A stretch of 64,000 nt of DNA from AC-32 sp038236705 (GCA_038236705.1 JBBRZN010000002.1:62001-126000); one strand, 5' to 3'. Positions 1-9,247 are shown, counted from the first letter of the stretch. Translations and numbers: made by a program. The notes: generated by a model not told the origin, from the sequence alone.

Positions 1-590
1 TGGTGCTGATCGCGGCGCTGCCCGAGCTCGGAATCAACCTGCTCTCCGCGGCGACCACGCAGACCTCGATCCGCTTCCACTACACCGCCGGCCTGATCCC
101 GGTGCTGATCGCGGCCGCTGTCCTCGGAGCCGCCCGAATCGTCCGCGGCCGGCCGGACGCGGCGCTGCCCCTCGCGACCGCGGCGGTCGTGCTCGGGCTC
201 GCCTCGAACTACGTCCTCGGCCCGAGTCCGCTCTGGCGCTACTTCCCGGGCGGCCAGCAGCACCAGGCCTATGCCGCCCAGGTGACCGGGCACGACCGGA
301 TCGCCGCGCGCGGCCTCGAGCTGATCCCGGCCTCCGCCGTCGTCAGCGCGACCAACTCGCTCGGCGCGCACCTGTCAGCGCGACGGCGCGTGCTCAGCTT
401 CCCGTACCTGCAGGACGCCCGCTGGGTCGCCGCCGACGAGACGGCGCCCGGCTACGCGGACCGGCTCGCGCCCTTGCCGACGGCCGTACAGCTCTCCTGG
501 CTGCGGCGCAACCCCGAGTGGCGGCTCGTCTTCGAGCGAGACGGGATCCTGATCTTCCAGCGGTTCAGCGCGCCCGCGAGCACGACGTAG
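1..590 (+). CDS. DUF2079-like membrane protein, C-terminal part
   Basis: The reading frame is open from the left edge (codons in phase with base 3), so this is the 3' end of a longer gene. It begins with a hydrophobic stretch, then a loop with an FHYTAG-type motif and two more membrane segments (about residues 30-70), and ends in a roughly 120-residue soluble tail with no further membrane segment. This matches the C-terminal half of DUF2079 polytopic proteins, which resemble lipid-linked sugar transferases but have no established reaction. The stop codon lies inside the convergent GT87-like gene, giving a 139-nt tail-to-tail overlap. Family assignment is moderately sure; no substrate can be named. 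Confidence 0.7.
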   Translation, partial: VLIAALPELGINLLSAATTQTSIRFHYTAGLIPVLIAAAVLGAARIVRGRPDAALPLATAAVVLGLASNYVLGPSPLWRYFPGGQQHQAYAAQVTGHDRIAARGLELIPASAVVSATNSLGAHLSARRRVLSFPYLQDARWVAADETAPGYADRLAPLPTAVQLSWLRRNPEWRLVFERDGILIFQRFSAPASTT

Positions 591-1732
591 AGCGCGACCA
601 GCAGAAGGTCGCGCGCGAGCAGCAGCCAGACGGGCCACTCGATCCGGAAGAGCGCCTGATAGTGGAAGAACCACACCTGCGCCAGTACGAGCCCGACCGC
701 CGTGAGTGCGACGGCCGCCACACCGGCCGCGCCGCCGGCGAGCACCACGAGCGGCACGAGCCAGGCGAGGTACTGCGGAGAGAAGACCTTCGTGAACGCG
801 GCGAAGCCGGCGACCGCGGCGGCAAAGGCGAGTGGCAGGCGCACTCTGGCATCCCGAACGCGCGCGTAGAGCGCCCAGACGGTCACGACCGCGACCGCCT
901 CGAGCACGAGGCTCACGACCGCGACCGCATCCGCGGCGCCACCCGCGAGATTCCGCCCGGCCACGCCGGTCGTGCGTACGACCTGCGCGTCGTAGAGGCC
1001 GAGCCGGTCGAGCAGGAGTAGAAGCGAGGCCCCGAGGCTCTCGACCTGCAGCCCACGCTCGGCCTGCGAGCGGAAGCTCTCGAAGACGCCGTGGGGGGCG
1101 TAGGCCGCGAACGGCGCAACCACGGCCGCCGCAACCGCGAGCAGCGCAGCCAGCCCGATCGCCACCCGGCGCGGGCCGGCCCGGCGCCACACGTAGATGC
1201 ACGCGAGCGGCACCAGCACCAGCGGATAGACCTTGGCCGTGATCGCGAGCCCGAGCAACGCGAAGGCGAGCACGTCGCGCTCGCGCAGGAAGAGCCAGAG
1301 TACGAGCACGGTCAGCAGCGCCGGCCACGCGTCGTAGGTGTTCAGCGAGATCGGGCCGAGCGCGATTGGCGAGAGCGCGAGCAACCCCACCGCGGCGTAG
1401 ACCCGCCGGCGCGAGGCTCCGAGCTCCGCCAGCACGAGCCCGGCGAGCAGAATCGTCACCACGCCACAGAGCGCCATCAGAGCCTTGAACGCGCCGTTGT
1501 AGTGAGCCTCGCCGAACGCTGCCGACGGCAGGAACACCGCGAACGCGCCCGGCGGGTACTCGACGAAGACGTCGCGGTAGGGAAGCGCGCCGTGGAGCAG
1601 CTTCTCCGCGTAGCCCTGATAGATGTGCAGGTCGCGGAAGCGGGCGGCCCGGAAGAGCCCACCGTCGGGGACGGCGCTCGCCGCCAGGTACACCGGAGTC
1701 GCGGCGACCGCGGCGCGCAGCGCCCCTCGCAC
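452..1732 (-). CDS. GT87-family (DUF2029) polyprenol-P-mannose-type glycosyltransferase
   Basis: About 426 residues with roughly ten hydrophobic segments. An early lumenal loop holds the acidic and aromatic cluster YRDVFVEYPPG (about residues 45-60), characteristic of GT-C enzymes such as PimE and AftC-like mannosyl or arabinosyl transferases that take sugars from polyprenyl phosphates on the outer membrane face. The GTG start sits one base after the stop of the penicillin-binding protein gene, so it is the last gene of an mscS-PBP-GT87 operon. A longer in-frame start exists, but its extra residues are only the antisense of the PBP proline tail. The last ~40 codons overlap the convergent DUF2079 gene. 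The acceptor is unknown. Confidence 0.82.
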   Translation of the reverse strand: MRGALRAAVAATPVYLAASAVPDGGLFRAARFRDLHIYQGYAEKLLHGALPYRDVFVEYPPGAFAVFLPSAAFGEAHYNGAFKALMALCGVVTILLAGLVLAELGASRRRVYAAVGLLALSPIALGPISLNTYDAWPALLTVLVLWLFLRERDVLAFALLGLAITAKVYPLVLVPLACIYVWRRAGPRRVAIGLAALLAVAAAVVAPFAAYAPHGVFESFRSQAERGLQVESLGASLLLLLDRLGLYDAQVVRTTGVAGRNLAGGAADAVAVVSLVLEAVAVVTVWALYARVRDARVRLPLAFAAAVAGFAAFTKVFSPQYLAWLVPLVVLAGGAAGVAAVALTAVGLVLAQVWFFHYQALFRIEWPVWLLLARDLLLVALYVVLAGALNRWKIRIPSRSKTSRHSGLRRSQESCTAVGKGASRSA

Positions 1733-1733
1733 G

Positions 1734-3956
1734 TTACGGCCCAGGTGGTGGTGGTGGAGGCGGCGCCGGCGGGGAAGGCGGGGGCGGGGGCGGGGGCTCC
1801 GGGGGTGGTGGGGGAGGCGGCTCCGGAGGCGGCGGAGGCGGAGGCACGATCGTCTTCCCGGTCGTCGTCGGGGGCCTCGGCGTGGTCGTCGTCGTCCCAG
1901 CGGTGGTCGCGGGGGTGCTCGTCGTGGTCGGCGTGTACGTGTACGTCGACCCCCCCGACGAGAGGCTCGAGGCGTACTGGCCCTGCGTGAACGGCCGCCA
2001 GACCACGGGGTCCAGCGGCTGCCGCCAGTCAAGCGCCGGCGTATTCGCCGTCGCCACCTCCATGAAGAGCTTCCAGATCGTCGCGGGGTAGGTGCCGCCT
2101 TGGACCGAGACCCCGTGCACGTTCTCCATCGGGATCTCGCCCTGCGGGTACCCGACCCAGACCGTCGTCTCGAGCTGCGGCACGTAGCCCGAGAACCATG
2201 CGTCGGCGTGGTTGTCGGTCGTGCCGGTCTTGCCCGCGGCGGGCCGGCCGAAGTAGGCGCCCACGCCGGTGCCTTCGAGCACGTTGTCCTGGAGGATCTG
2301 CGTCACCTCGTAGGCCACCCCGTCCGAGATCGCCCGACGGCGCTGCGGGTTGCCCCAGCCGGCGTCGGTGTCGACCTTGCCGCTGGCGAGCACGACCTTG
2401 CGGATGGCCATCGGCTTCGAGTAGATCCCGCCCGCGGCCAGGGTCGCGTACGCGGAGGCCTCCTCGAGCGGCGAGATGGCATCGGCGCCGAGCCCCATCG
2501 CAGGGACAACGTCGAGCGCCGACAGGATGCCGAGCCGGTGTGCCATGTCGGCGACCTTCTCGGGACCAACGTCGAGGGTCAGCTGCGCGTAGACGGTGTT
2601 GTCGGAGGCGAGCGTCGCGCTCGCGACCGAGATCGAGCCCGAGTAGTCATGGCCGTAGGTGGAAACGTCCCAGGCCTCGGCGTAGGGATCCGGCTGGTAG
2701 TGGAACGGGGCGGAGACGTAGTAGGTCGAGTCGGGGTTCATGCCCATCTCGATCGCCGCGGTCAGGACGAAGACCTTGAAGGTCGAACCCGGCTGCCGGC
2801 GCGCCTGGGCGACGAGGTTGAACTGGTTGCCGGTACGGCCCGGAGTGACCGCCGTCATCGCGCGGATGGCGCCATTGGCAGGATTGATCGACACCACCGC
2901 GGCCGCGGGATCGTTGCGCAGGTAGAGCGTATCTCTGATCGCCTTCGCCGCCGCCTTCTGCAGGCGCGGGTTGATCGTGGTGTAGACACTCAGGCCGCCC
3001 GAGCGGACGGTGTTGGAGCCGTACTCGGCGATCAGCTGGTCGCGCACGTAGCTGAAGAAGTACGGCTCGCGGATCCGCGTGTAGAGCCTGCCTGGCTTGA
3101 GCTGCAGATCCCGCTGGGCGACCGCCTGCTGGTACCGGTCGGGGCTGATGTCGCCGTATCTCAGCATCGCGCTGAGAACGCTGTCTCGCCGCGCGAGGGC
3201 CGCGGCGGGCCGATGCAGCGGATCGTACGAGGAGGGCGCCTGCGGGAGGCCCGCAAGCAGCGCGGACTCCGAGAGCGTGAGTTCCTTGGCGTGCTTCGAG
3301 AAGTAGGTCTGGGAGGCGGCTTCGATCCCGTAGGCGTGATTGCCGAAGTACACCTGGTTCATGTATTCCCCGAGGATCTTGTCCTTCGACCAGCGCCGGC
3401 TGAGCTTGATCGCGAGACAGGCCTCCTTCACCTTGCGCTTGAAGGTGCGCTCCTTCGAGATGTAGAGGTTGCGCACGAGCTGCTGGGTGATCGTCGAGCC
3501 GCCCTGCACCACCTCGCCTGCGCTCAAGTCCTTCCAGGCGGCGCGGGCGATCCCCTCGTAGTCCACCCCGCCGTGCTGATAGAAGCGGTGGTCCTCGATC
3601 GCCACTGTCGCCTTGCGCATCCACGGGCTCACGCGCCAGAGCAAGACCGGGGTGCGGTTGCGCTCGGCCGGGATCGAGCCGAGCACCGAGCCGTTCGCCG
3701 CGAAGACGAACGAGTTCTGGCCGATCTCGACAGGCCGCAGGGCGCTCAGGTCACAGCTCGAGCGGAAGGCTGCGACGGTGCCGACCCCCGAGGCGATCAG
3801 GGCCAGCAAGACGATCAGGAGGGCCGCGAGAATCAGGGTCGTCCGGCGCTTGCGCTTCCCCTTGCCGTGCACGCGGCGGCGCTTCCTGCGGCGAAAGACG
3901 CTCTCGAAGTCATCGTCGCCCGCGGGCCGGCGGCCTCGCGGGGGCGGGGGGCTCAC
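1734..3956 (-). CDS. class A penicillin-binding protein (transglycosylase/transpeptidase)
   Basis: 740 residues: a basic cytoplasmic N-terminus (1-40), one membrane anchor (about 41-64), a GT51 glycosyltransferase domain with EDHRFYQHGG (catalytic Glu about 120) and GGSTITQQ (152-159), then a transpeptidase domain with SxxK at S391-K394, SDN at 451-453 and KTG at 576-578. It polymerises lipid II and cross-links stem peptides outside the membrane. The C-terminus is a long Thr-rich then Pro/Glu-rich low-complexity tail (about 680-740), probably a wall-spanning or interaction segment. The GTG start overlaps the mscS stop by 4 nt (GTGA), indicating coupled translation. All catalytic motifs are intact. 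Confidence 0.95.
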   Translation of the reverse strand: MSPPPPRGRRPAGDDDFESVFRRRKRRRVHGKGKRKRRTTLILAALLIVLLALIASGVGTVAAFRSSCDLSALRPVEIGQNSFVFAANGSVLGSIPAERNRTPVLLWRVSPWMRKATVAIEDHRFYQHGGVDYEGIARAAWKDLSAGEVVQGGSTITQQLVRNLYISKERTFKRKVKEACLAIKLSRRWSKDKILGEYMNQVYFGNHAYGIEAASQTYFSKHAKELTLSESALLAGLPQAPSSYDPLHRPAAALARRDSVLSAMLRYGDISPDRYQQAVAQRDLQLKPGRLYTRIREPYFFSYVRDQLIAEYGSNTVRSGGLSVYTTINPRLQKAAAKAIRDTLYLRNDPAAAVVSINPANGAIRAMTAVTPGRTGNQFNLVAQARRQPGSTFKVFVLTAAIEMGMNPDSTYYVSAPFHYQPDPYAEAWDVSTYGHDYSGSISVASATLASDNTVYAQLTLDVGPEKVADMAHRLGILSALDVVPAMGLGADAISPLEEASAYATLAAGGIYSKPMAIRKVVLASGKVDTDAGWGNPQRRRAISDGVAYEVTQILQDNVLEGTGVGAYFGRPAAGKTGTTDNHADAWFSGYVPQLETTVWVGYPQGEIPMENVHGVSVQGGTYPATIWKLFMEVATANTPALDWRQPLDPVVWRPFTQGQYASSLSSGGSTYTYTPTTTSTPATTAGTTTTTPRPPTTTGKTIVPPPPPPPEPPPPPPPEPPPPPPPSPPAPPPPPPPGP

Positions 3957-4675
3957 GCGAAGATCCCGGCCTCACGCAGGCGCGCGTGGGCCTTCAGGCG
4001 CAGCTCGGTCTCGAGCCGTTCTGCCGCGGGCTCGTCCTCGGCCCAGACGCTGAGCGTCAGGTGCGCGCGGTCGTCCAGGTCGGTGACTCGAACCTGCGCG
4101 TCAGCGGCGCCGGCGACCTCGCGCAGGAGGCCGATGACGGCATCGAGATCACGATCGAGAGGGACGGGAACGGTCACTTGAGCAAGCTTCTTTCGGCTTC
4201 GAATGGACGAATTGCGAATCGTATCGGAGGCGATCTTCTCGTTCGGGATCACGAGCCGGTCGTTGTCGGGGGTCCGGATGAACGTGTAGGTCAGGCCGAT
4301 CTCCTCGACCACGCCAGTCAAACCCTCGGTCTCGACGTGGTCGCCGAGACGGATCGGCTGCGAGATCGCGATCAGCAGGCCGGCGATGAAGTTCCCGATC
4401 GTTCGCTGCGCCGCGAAGCCGACGACGATCCCGATCACGGCGGAGGAGGCGAGGATCCCGGCGGCCACCGCGCGCACCTGCGGGATCACGAGCAGCGCCG
4501 AGAGCAGGCCGACAAAGACGATCAGCGAGAGCACGCTGCGGCGCAGCACGCGGTAGCGAGTCACGGTCGCCGGCGGGAGATCCCGCCGCGCAAGGCGACG
4601 GTCGACCAGGCGCGCCGCGATCAGCGTCACGAGCAGAACGCCGCCGAACACGCTCATGCGTTGCCAGAGCGGCAT
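3953..4675 (-). CDS. MscS-family mechanosensitive ion channel
   Basis: 240 residues with two or three membrane helices. The Gly/Ala-rich pore helix is followed by a beta domain (NFIAGLLIAISQPIRLGD, about residues 95-115) and the conserved DNDRLVIPNEK segment (about 137-147). The family releases small solutes on hypo-osmotic shock. It is compact, with only the TM3/beta/alpha-beta core plus one or two preceding helices. It is the first gene of the operon with the PBP and GT87 genes. A TAAGCA hexamer 7 nt before the ATG resembles the leaderless -10 seen elsewhere in the window but lacks the final T. Confidence 0.92.
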   Translation of the reverse strand: MPLWQRMSVFGGVLLVTLIAARLVDRRLARRDLPPATVTRYRVLRRSVLSLIVFVGLLSALLVIPQVRAVAAGILASSAVIGIVVGFAAQRTIGNFIAGLLIAISQPIRLGDHVETEGLTGVVEEIGLTYTFIRTPDNDRLVIPNEKIASDTIRNSSIRSRKKLAQVTVPVPLDRDLDAVIGLLREVAGAADAQVRVTDLDDRAHLTLSVWAEDEPAAERLETELRLKAHARLREAGIFA

Positions 4676-4685
4676 GGTTGCGTGC

Positions 4686-5096
4686 TTAGTCGAGAGGCAG
4701 GGGTTTCCTGCCCGCGAAGCCCTCCTCGAGGCCGTGCCAATAGGCGATCTCGTCCTCTCCGACCTGCCAGCAGAGGAGCACCTCCTCGCCGCTGGCCCGC
4801 AGGGCCGGAAAGTCCACCAGCCCGCGATCGGCGTCCTTGACGATCACCCCGAGCCGCTCCAGCCGCTCCACAGCCTCGACCGTCGCAGCCGTCTCGCGCT
4901 CGAAGTCTTCTTCGAGCTCCCGGGGCTCCTGCGGGTCGAAGTCGCCGCCGTTGCCGGCGATCCGGGTGACCAACTGCGCCCGCTTGGCGGCCACCGCCCT
5001 CGCCGCAAGCCTGTGCTCCACCAACTCCTCGGCGGCGAGGCGCACCTCGGGCAGCAGCTCGTCGGCCTCTTCCGCGGTGAAGTAGCGCTGTGCCAT
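4686..5096 (-). CDS. DUF2203 family protein
   Basis: 136 residues, soluble. It opens with the family hallmark FTAEEADELLPEV, continues with a long charged helix (about 20-85) and ends with a small alpha/beta unit containing VDFPA and CWQVGEDEIAYWHG, all typical of DUF2203. The function of the family is unknown. It is divergent from the PIG-V-like gene with only 19 bp between the two start codons, so the two promoters must overlap. It ends 10 bp before the mscS start on the same strand and may be co-transcribed with that operon. Confidence 0.88.
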   Translation of the reverse strand: MAQRYFTAEEADELLPEVRLAAEELVEHRLAARAVAAKRAQLVTRIAGNGGDFDPQEPRELEEDFERETAATVEAVERLERLGVIVKDADRGLVDFPALRASGEEVLLCWQVGEDEIAYWHGLEEGFAGRKPLPLD

Positions 5097-5115
5097 CCCA
5101 GTATCATCGCGCGCC

Positions 5116-6363
5116 GTGTCCGCCGGTCAACGAGTACGTGAGCCGCGGACGGCGCGCCGCGAGCTGCGCCTGCCCTGCGCGTGGAACCCCGCGCCCGAGA
5201 TCTTCCTCTGGACACGTGCCGCAATCTGGGCCGCCGCGCTCTTCTCGTTCTTCGTCTTCGTGCCCAACCGGCACCCGCGCGCGGCGCGCTGGGACGACCC
5301 CTCGGTCACCCACGATCTCGGAGCGGTCACCGACGTCTGGGCCCGCTGGGACAGCGTGTGGTTCCTCCGGATCGCCGAGCACGGCTACGACGCTGCCTCC
5401 GGAGCTGCTTCGGCCTTCTACCCCCTCTACCCCGCCACGGTCGGCCTGCTCGGCCGCGTCTTCTTCGGCCACTACGTACTCGCCGGGATCCTCGTCTCGC
5501 TCCTTGGCGCGTTCGGCTCGTTCCTGCTCCTGCACCGGGTCGCCGAGGAGCGGCTCGGCGCAGACGGAGCCCGGCGAGCCGTCCTCTACCTGGCCGTCTT
5601 CCCCTTCGCGCTGTTCCTGCAGGCGGTCTACAGCGAATCCCTCTACCTCCTGCTCACCCTGGCGGCCTTCGTGCTCGCCGAGCGCGGCCGTTTTCCTGCC
5701 GCCGGCGCCGTGGCCGGCCTGGCGCTCCTGACCAGACCGACGGGGGTCGCGCTGCTGCCCGCCCTCGCGCTGCTCGCGTGGCGGGAGCGGCATCGGGCCC
5801 GCGCGCTGGCCTCGCTCGCCCTCGCGCCGCTGCTCTTCGCCGCCTATCCGCTCTACCTCTGGCAGGCCGACGGCGACGCCTGGGCCTTCGTGCGCGCGCA
5901 GCGGCTGTGGAGCCGGCACCTCTCGCCGGCCGGGCCGCTGGGCGGGATCTGGGACGGGCTCCGCGCGGGCTGGGCCGGGATCGAGCAGCTCGCCTCGGGC
6001 TCGCACACGCACGTCTACTGGACGGCGGTGCAGGACACCGACCCGATCCGCGCCGCGACCCTGAACCTCGAGTGCCTCGCCTACCTCGTGCTCTTCGCCG
6101 TCCTGACGGTGGTCGCCTGGCGGCGCTTCGGCGCTCCGTACGGGCTCTTCGCGGCGCTGAGCCTGGCGATTCCGCTGAGCGTGCCGAGCGAGCGCTGGCC
6201 GCTCCTCTCGCTGCCGCGGTTCGGCCTGACGATCTTCCCGCTCTTCCTCGCGCTGGCCTCGTTCGGCGGTCGCCCGCGGGCGCACACGGCGATCGTGGCG
6301 GTCAGCTCGCTCCTGCTCGGCGTCTCCGTGGTGCAATGGGCCCTGTGGCAATGGGTGGCATGA
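5116..6363 (+). CDS. PIG-V-like GT-C mannosyltransferase
   Basis: 415 residues and about ten membrane segments. The first lumenal loop carries DVWARWDSVWFLRIAEHGY (about residues 75-93), followed by AFYPLYP, both signatures of the PIG-V/GPI mannosyltransferase superfamily (GT76-like), which uses dolichol- or polyprenol-phosphate mannose. A polyprenol-phosphate-mannose synthase candidate lies at 57.3-58.0 kb. The GTG start is preceded by TATCAT at 5102-5107, eight bases upstream, with no Shine-Dalgarno sequence, so the mRNA is probably leaderless. Its stop overlaps the next start (ATGA). The glycan acceptor is not evident. Confidence 0.87.
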   Translation: MSAGQRVREPRTARRELRLPCAWNPAPEIFLWTRAAIWAAALFSFFVFVPNRHPRAARWDDPSVTHDLGAVTDVWARWDSVWFLRIAEHGYDAASGAASAFYPLYPATVGLLGRVFFGHYVLAGILVSLLGAFGSFLLLHRVAEERLGADGARRAVLYLAVFPFALFLQAVYSESLYLLLTLAAFVLAERGRFPAAGAVAGLALLTRPTGVALLPALALLAWRERHRARALASLALAPLLFAAYPLYLWQADGDAWAFVRAQRLWSRHLSPAGPLGGIWDGLRAGWAGIEQLASGSHTHVYWTAVQDTDPIRAATLNLECLAYLVLFAVLTVVAWRRFGAPYGLFAALSLAIPLSVPSERWPLLSLPRFGLTIFPLFLALASFGGRPRAHTAIVAVSSLLLGVSVVQWALWQWVA

Positions 6364-7220
6364 GAATCCCGCTCGTCGTCCTGGCCGGGGCGCTCCTGCT
6401 CCTGGCGGGGACCGCCTGCGGCGAGCGGGTGGAGCCCACCGGCTCGCTCGTGAAGGTCTACCCCGTGACCGTGCAGGGCGCGGCCGACCGCCCGGCGGTG
6501 GTCAGCGCCGTTCCGCGGCGGATCGTGCCTCTGGGCGCCGGGGCCCGTGGGATCCTGAAGGCACTCGGGCTCGAGCGGCGCACGGTCGAGGTGAACGACT
6601 CGCTCGTCGGATTGCCGCTCGTCGGCGAGATCCGCCGCGCCCGGCCCGACCTGATCGTCGCCTCGAACGACACCGACCCACTCGACCTCGCGCGGGCGCG
6701 CACCGCGACCCACGCGGCCGTCTACGTCGGCCCGAGCAACTCGCTGGACGACGTCGTCGGCTCGATCGGCGACATCGGGCTCCTGACGAACCAACCGGTC
6801 CCCGCCCGCCGCGTGACAACTGCAATCCAGCGGACCCGGGGCCAGGTGGCGGCGAAGCTGAGCGGCACGCCGATCGTGACCGTGTTCGTGGACACGGGCG
6901 ACTTCTCGACGGTGCCGTCGCGGGGCCTGCTCGGCGACCTGATCCGCGAGGCCCACGGCAAGAGCGTCGCAGGGCCCAGCCCGGAGCCCGGGCCGTTTCC
7001 GCTGAGCCGGCTCCTAGAGCTCGACCCGGAGGTCTACCTCGCCACCGCGGACAGCGGGCGCACGCTCACAGGACTCCGCGCCCACCCGGGCACGAAGCGG
7101 CTGCGCGCCGTCAAGAGCGGACGGTTCGGCGTCATCTCGATGAGCGCTGCGCCCGGGCCGGGGATCGGGCGGACGCTCGCCGAGATCGCTCGGCTCCTGC
7201 ACCCGGCTGCGTTTCGCTGA
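6360..7220 (+). CDS. ABC-type substrate-binding lipoprotein (BtuF/FhuD-like)
   Basis: 286 residues from the ATG overlapping the preceding stop (ATGA). The N-terminus is a short lipoprotein-type signal ending in LAGTAC (about residues 15-20), then a binding-protein fold: PRRIVPLGAGARGILKALGL (about 43-62), PDLIVASN (about 87-94), and a C-terminal lobe with VTVFVDTG and FGVISMS. This pattern fits class III periplasmic binding proteins for iron chelates or corrinoids. No permease or ATPase lies nearby, so it is an orphan component; the preceding gene is a mannosyltransferase. The lipobox has Gly at -3, slightly unusual. The substrate is unknown. Confidence 0.75.
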   Translation: MRIPLVVLAGALLLLAGTACGERVEPTGSLVKVYPVTVQGAADRPAVVSAVPRRIVPLGAGARGILKALGLERRTVEVNDSLVGLPLVGEIRRARPDLIVASNDTDPLDLARARTATHAAVYVGPSNSLDDVVGSIGDIGLLTNQPVPARRVTTAIQRTRGQVAAKLSGTPIVTVFVDTGDFSTVPSRGLLGDLIREAHGKSVAGPSPEPGPFPLSRLLELDPEVYLATADSGRTLTGLRAHPGTKRLRAVKSGRFGVISMSAAPGPGIGRTLAEIARLLHPAAFR

Positions 7221-7224
7221 CCTC

Positions 7225-7869
7225 GTGAACGGCAAGCTCCTCGGCTGGCTCGCCCTTGCCGGCAGCCTCGCGGCGCTCGGCTACGGGAGCCGGTTCACGC
7301 AGGGGAAGCCGCCGGCCGACACCCTGTACCGCTACGGCACCGCCGTCAGCGGCGTCGTCTTCTACGTGATCACGCTGGCGGTCGTCCTCTGGATCGCCCG
7401 GGGGATCCCGCCGGGGAAGCTCGGCCTGCGCCGCCCGAAGTCCTGGCGCCGGGCGATCGGCCTGGCGCTGGCAGTCCTGATCGCGCTGCTGATCGCCGAG
7501 GCCTTCCTCGAGTCGCTCCTGCACGCGACCCGCGAGCAGGGGCTGGAGCCGCCGCGCTGGGAGCCCGACCGCGCGGCGCCGTTCGCGCTCAACGCGGCTG
7601 TCGTAGTCCTGGCCGCACCGGTCGTGGAGGAATTGGCCTTCCGCGGTCTCGGCTTCAGCCTGCTCGCGCGCTACGGCGACGTGGTCGCGCTCGTGGCCAC
7701 CTCGGCCGCCTTCGCGGCCGCGCACGGGCTCGTGAACGGCTTCCCTGCGCTGTTCCTGTTCGGGACGGCGGTCGCCTTCCTGCGACTGCGGACCGGGAGC
7801 CTCTACCCCGGCATGCTCCTGCACGCGTCCTTCAACGCCCTCGCGCTGACCGTGGCGTTCGCCACGTAG
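7225..7869 (+). CDS. CPBP-family intramembrane metalloprotease
   Basis: 214 residues with six or so membrane helices. The three motifs of the CPBP (Abi/CAAX protease) family are present: EELAFRG (about residues 133-139), AAHG (about 168-171) and LLHASFN (about 197-203), which supply the glutamates and histidines for metal-dependent intramembrane proteolysis. Bacterial members act in protein maturation, stress signalling or immunity to peptides; the target here cannot be read from context. The GTG start follows the lipoprotein stop by 4 bases, so it is likely in the same transcript. Confidence 0.88.
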   Translation: MNGKLLGWLALAGSLAALGYGSRFTQGKPPADTLYRYGTAVSGVVFYVITLAVVLWIARGIPPGKLGLRRPKSWRRAIGLALAVLIALLIAEAFLESLLHATREQGLEPPRWEPDRAAPFALNAAVVVLAAPVVEELAFRGLGFSLLARYGDVVALVATSAAFAAAHGLVNGFPALFLFGTAVAFLRLRTGSLYPGMLLHASFNALALTVAFAT

Positions 7870-7875
7870 TTCAAT

Positions 7876-9231
7876 ATGCGGACAGTGCGGCGTGCAGCGA
7901 TCTTCGTGACGGCCCTGGCGTTCGCTCCCGCAGCGCACGCAGCACCGCCTGCCGTCAGCGTCCAGGTGAGCCCGGGGAGTGGCGCGGCCCCCTTGCAAGT
8001 GACCTTGAGCGCCAGCGGCGATCCCGCGCTCTACCACTGGGATCTCGGCGACGGCGTCACCGCCGGCGGCCCCTCGGTCCAGCACACGTACGCCGCCGGA
8101 AAGTTCACCGCGCGCGTGACCGCCACGAATGCCCTCGGCGAAACCGCCCAGGCGACCGCAACGATCACCTCGGCCGGGCTCACGCTCGCGGCACCACGCA
8201 TTGGGCGCTACCAGCAGAAGTTGCTGTTTCACGGACGGCTCGTGCCGGCGCTGAAGGGCATGCGGCTCGGCCTCTACCGCGGCGAGCGGCGGATCGCGAC
8301 CGTGCGCACCAGGAAGGATGGCCGCTTCTTCATGCGCGGGCGCGTGGGCACTCCGGATCGCCGATACACCGTCCGCTACGGAGGGGTGGTCTCGAATGCG
8401 ATCGTCCTCGCCGTCCGGCCCGGGCTCGACACCGCGTTTCGCGGGTCCGGACAGCTCGGCCACCGGCTGTCGTTCCTCGCCCGCGCCCGACCTGCGAGCG
8501 CCGGGACGCTGACGGTCCGCATCTGGCGCGGACGGCGGCTCGTAAAGGTCCGCAGCGGGAGAGGGCGCTTGCAGATCGCCCTCAGCACAAAGAGCGTCGG
8601 CGCATACCGCGCGAGCGTCTCGCTTCAGCCCGCGCCGGGCTACCTCGTGGCTCGCCGCGCACTCGATCGAATTGTTTTCCTGCCCTCGCTGTCCGCTGGC
8701 TCGGCCGGCCCGAGCGTCTACGAGCTCGACCGCCGACTGAACGAGCTCCACTACGCCCTAGGCCGAGTCGACGGCTACTTCGGCAGGGACGACGTGGACG
8801 CGGTGACCGCGTTCCAGAAGCTGCACGGCCTGCCGCGCACCGGCGCCGCCGACGCGCGCTTCTGGATCGAGTTGCAGCGGGCGCAGATACCGCAGGCCCG
8901 CTACCCGAGCGGCGACCACGTCGAGGTAAGCAAGGGTCGGCAGGTGCTCTTCCTCGTCCGCGACGGGAAGGTCGCGCTGATCGTTCCCGTCTCGACGGGC
9001 GCGACGGGCAACACGCCGCTCGGCCACTGGCCGGTCTACAGCCGAGTTCCCGGCTTCAACGCAAAGGCGATGTACTACTCGTCGTTCTTCACGGGCGCCT
9101 ACGCGATCCACGGCTATGAGAGCGTCCCGCCGTACCCCGCGAGCCACGGTTGCGTGCGAATACCACTGTGGGTCGCGTATCGCCTCTACTCGCTGATCGA
9201 TTACGGCACTGAGATCTACATCTACTGGTAG
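7876..9231 (+). CDS. secreted L,D-transpeptidase with PKD and peptidoglycan-binding domains
   Basis: 451 residues: signal peptide (1-22, ending AHA), a PKD-type domain (about 27-97, with WDLGDG), two Ig-like beta regions (about 100-275), a peptidoglycan-binding helical repeat (about 285-335, VYELDRRLNELHY and AVTAFQKLHGL), and a YkuD catalytic domain (about 340-451) with HGYESVPPYPASHGCVRIP, where the His and the SHGC cysteine are the active-site residues. It should form 3-3 cross-links or modify peptidoglycan outside the membrane. The ATG lies 4 bases after the preceding stop. The domain order suits a wall-anchored enzyme; all catalytic residues are present. Confidence 0.93.
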   Translation: MRTVRRAAIFVTALAFAPAAHAAPPAVSVQVSPGSGAAPLQVTLSASGDPALYHWDLGDGVTAGGPSVQHTYAAGKFTARVTATNALGETAQATATITSAGLTLAAPRIGRYQQKLLFHGRLVPALKGMRLGLYRGERRIATVRTRKDGRFFMRGRVGTPDRRYTVRYGGVVSNAIVLAVRPGLDTAFRGSGQLGHRLSFLARARPASAGTLTVRIWRGRRLVKVRSGRGRLQIALSTKSVGAYRASVSLQPAPGYLVARRALDRIVFLPSLSAGSAGPSVYELDRRLNELHYALGRVDGYFGRDDVDAVTAFQKLHGLPRTGAADARFWIELQRAQIPQARYPSGDHVEVSKGRQVLFLVRDGKVALIVPVSTGATGNTPLGHWPVYSRVPGFNAKAMYYSSFFTGAYAIHGYESVPPYPASHGCVRIPLWVAYRLYSLIDYGTEIYIYW

Positions 9232-9247
9232 GGCCCTCGTTCTCGCG

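Noticed and set aside
1734..1900. Repetitive GGC/GGT-rich stretch that looks like a tandem repeat or CRISPR-like array
   Set aside because: It is the Pro/Thr-rich C-terminal tail of the PBP in coding phase; no spacer-repeat structure.
1623..4181. 852-codon plus-strand frame opposite the PBP gene
   Set aside because: Arg/Gly/His-rich shadow without domains; the penicillin-binding protein has all its motifs.
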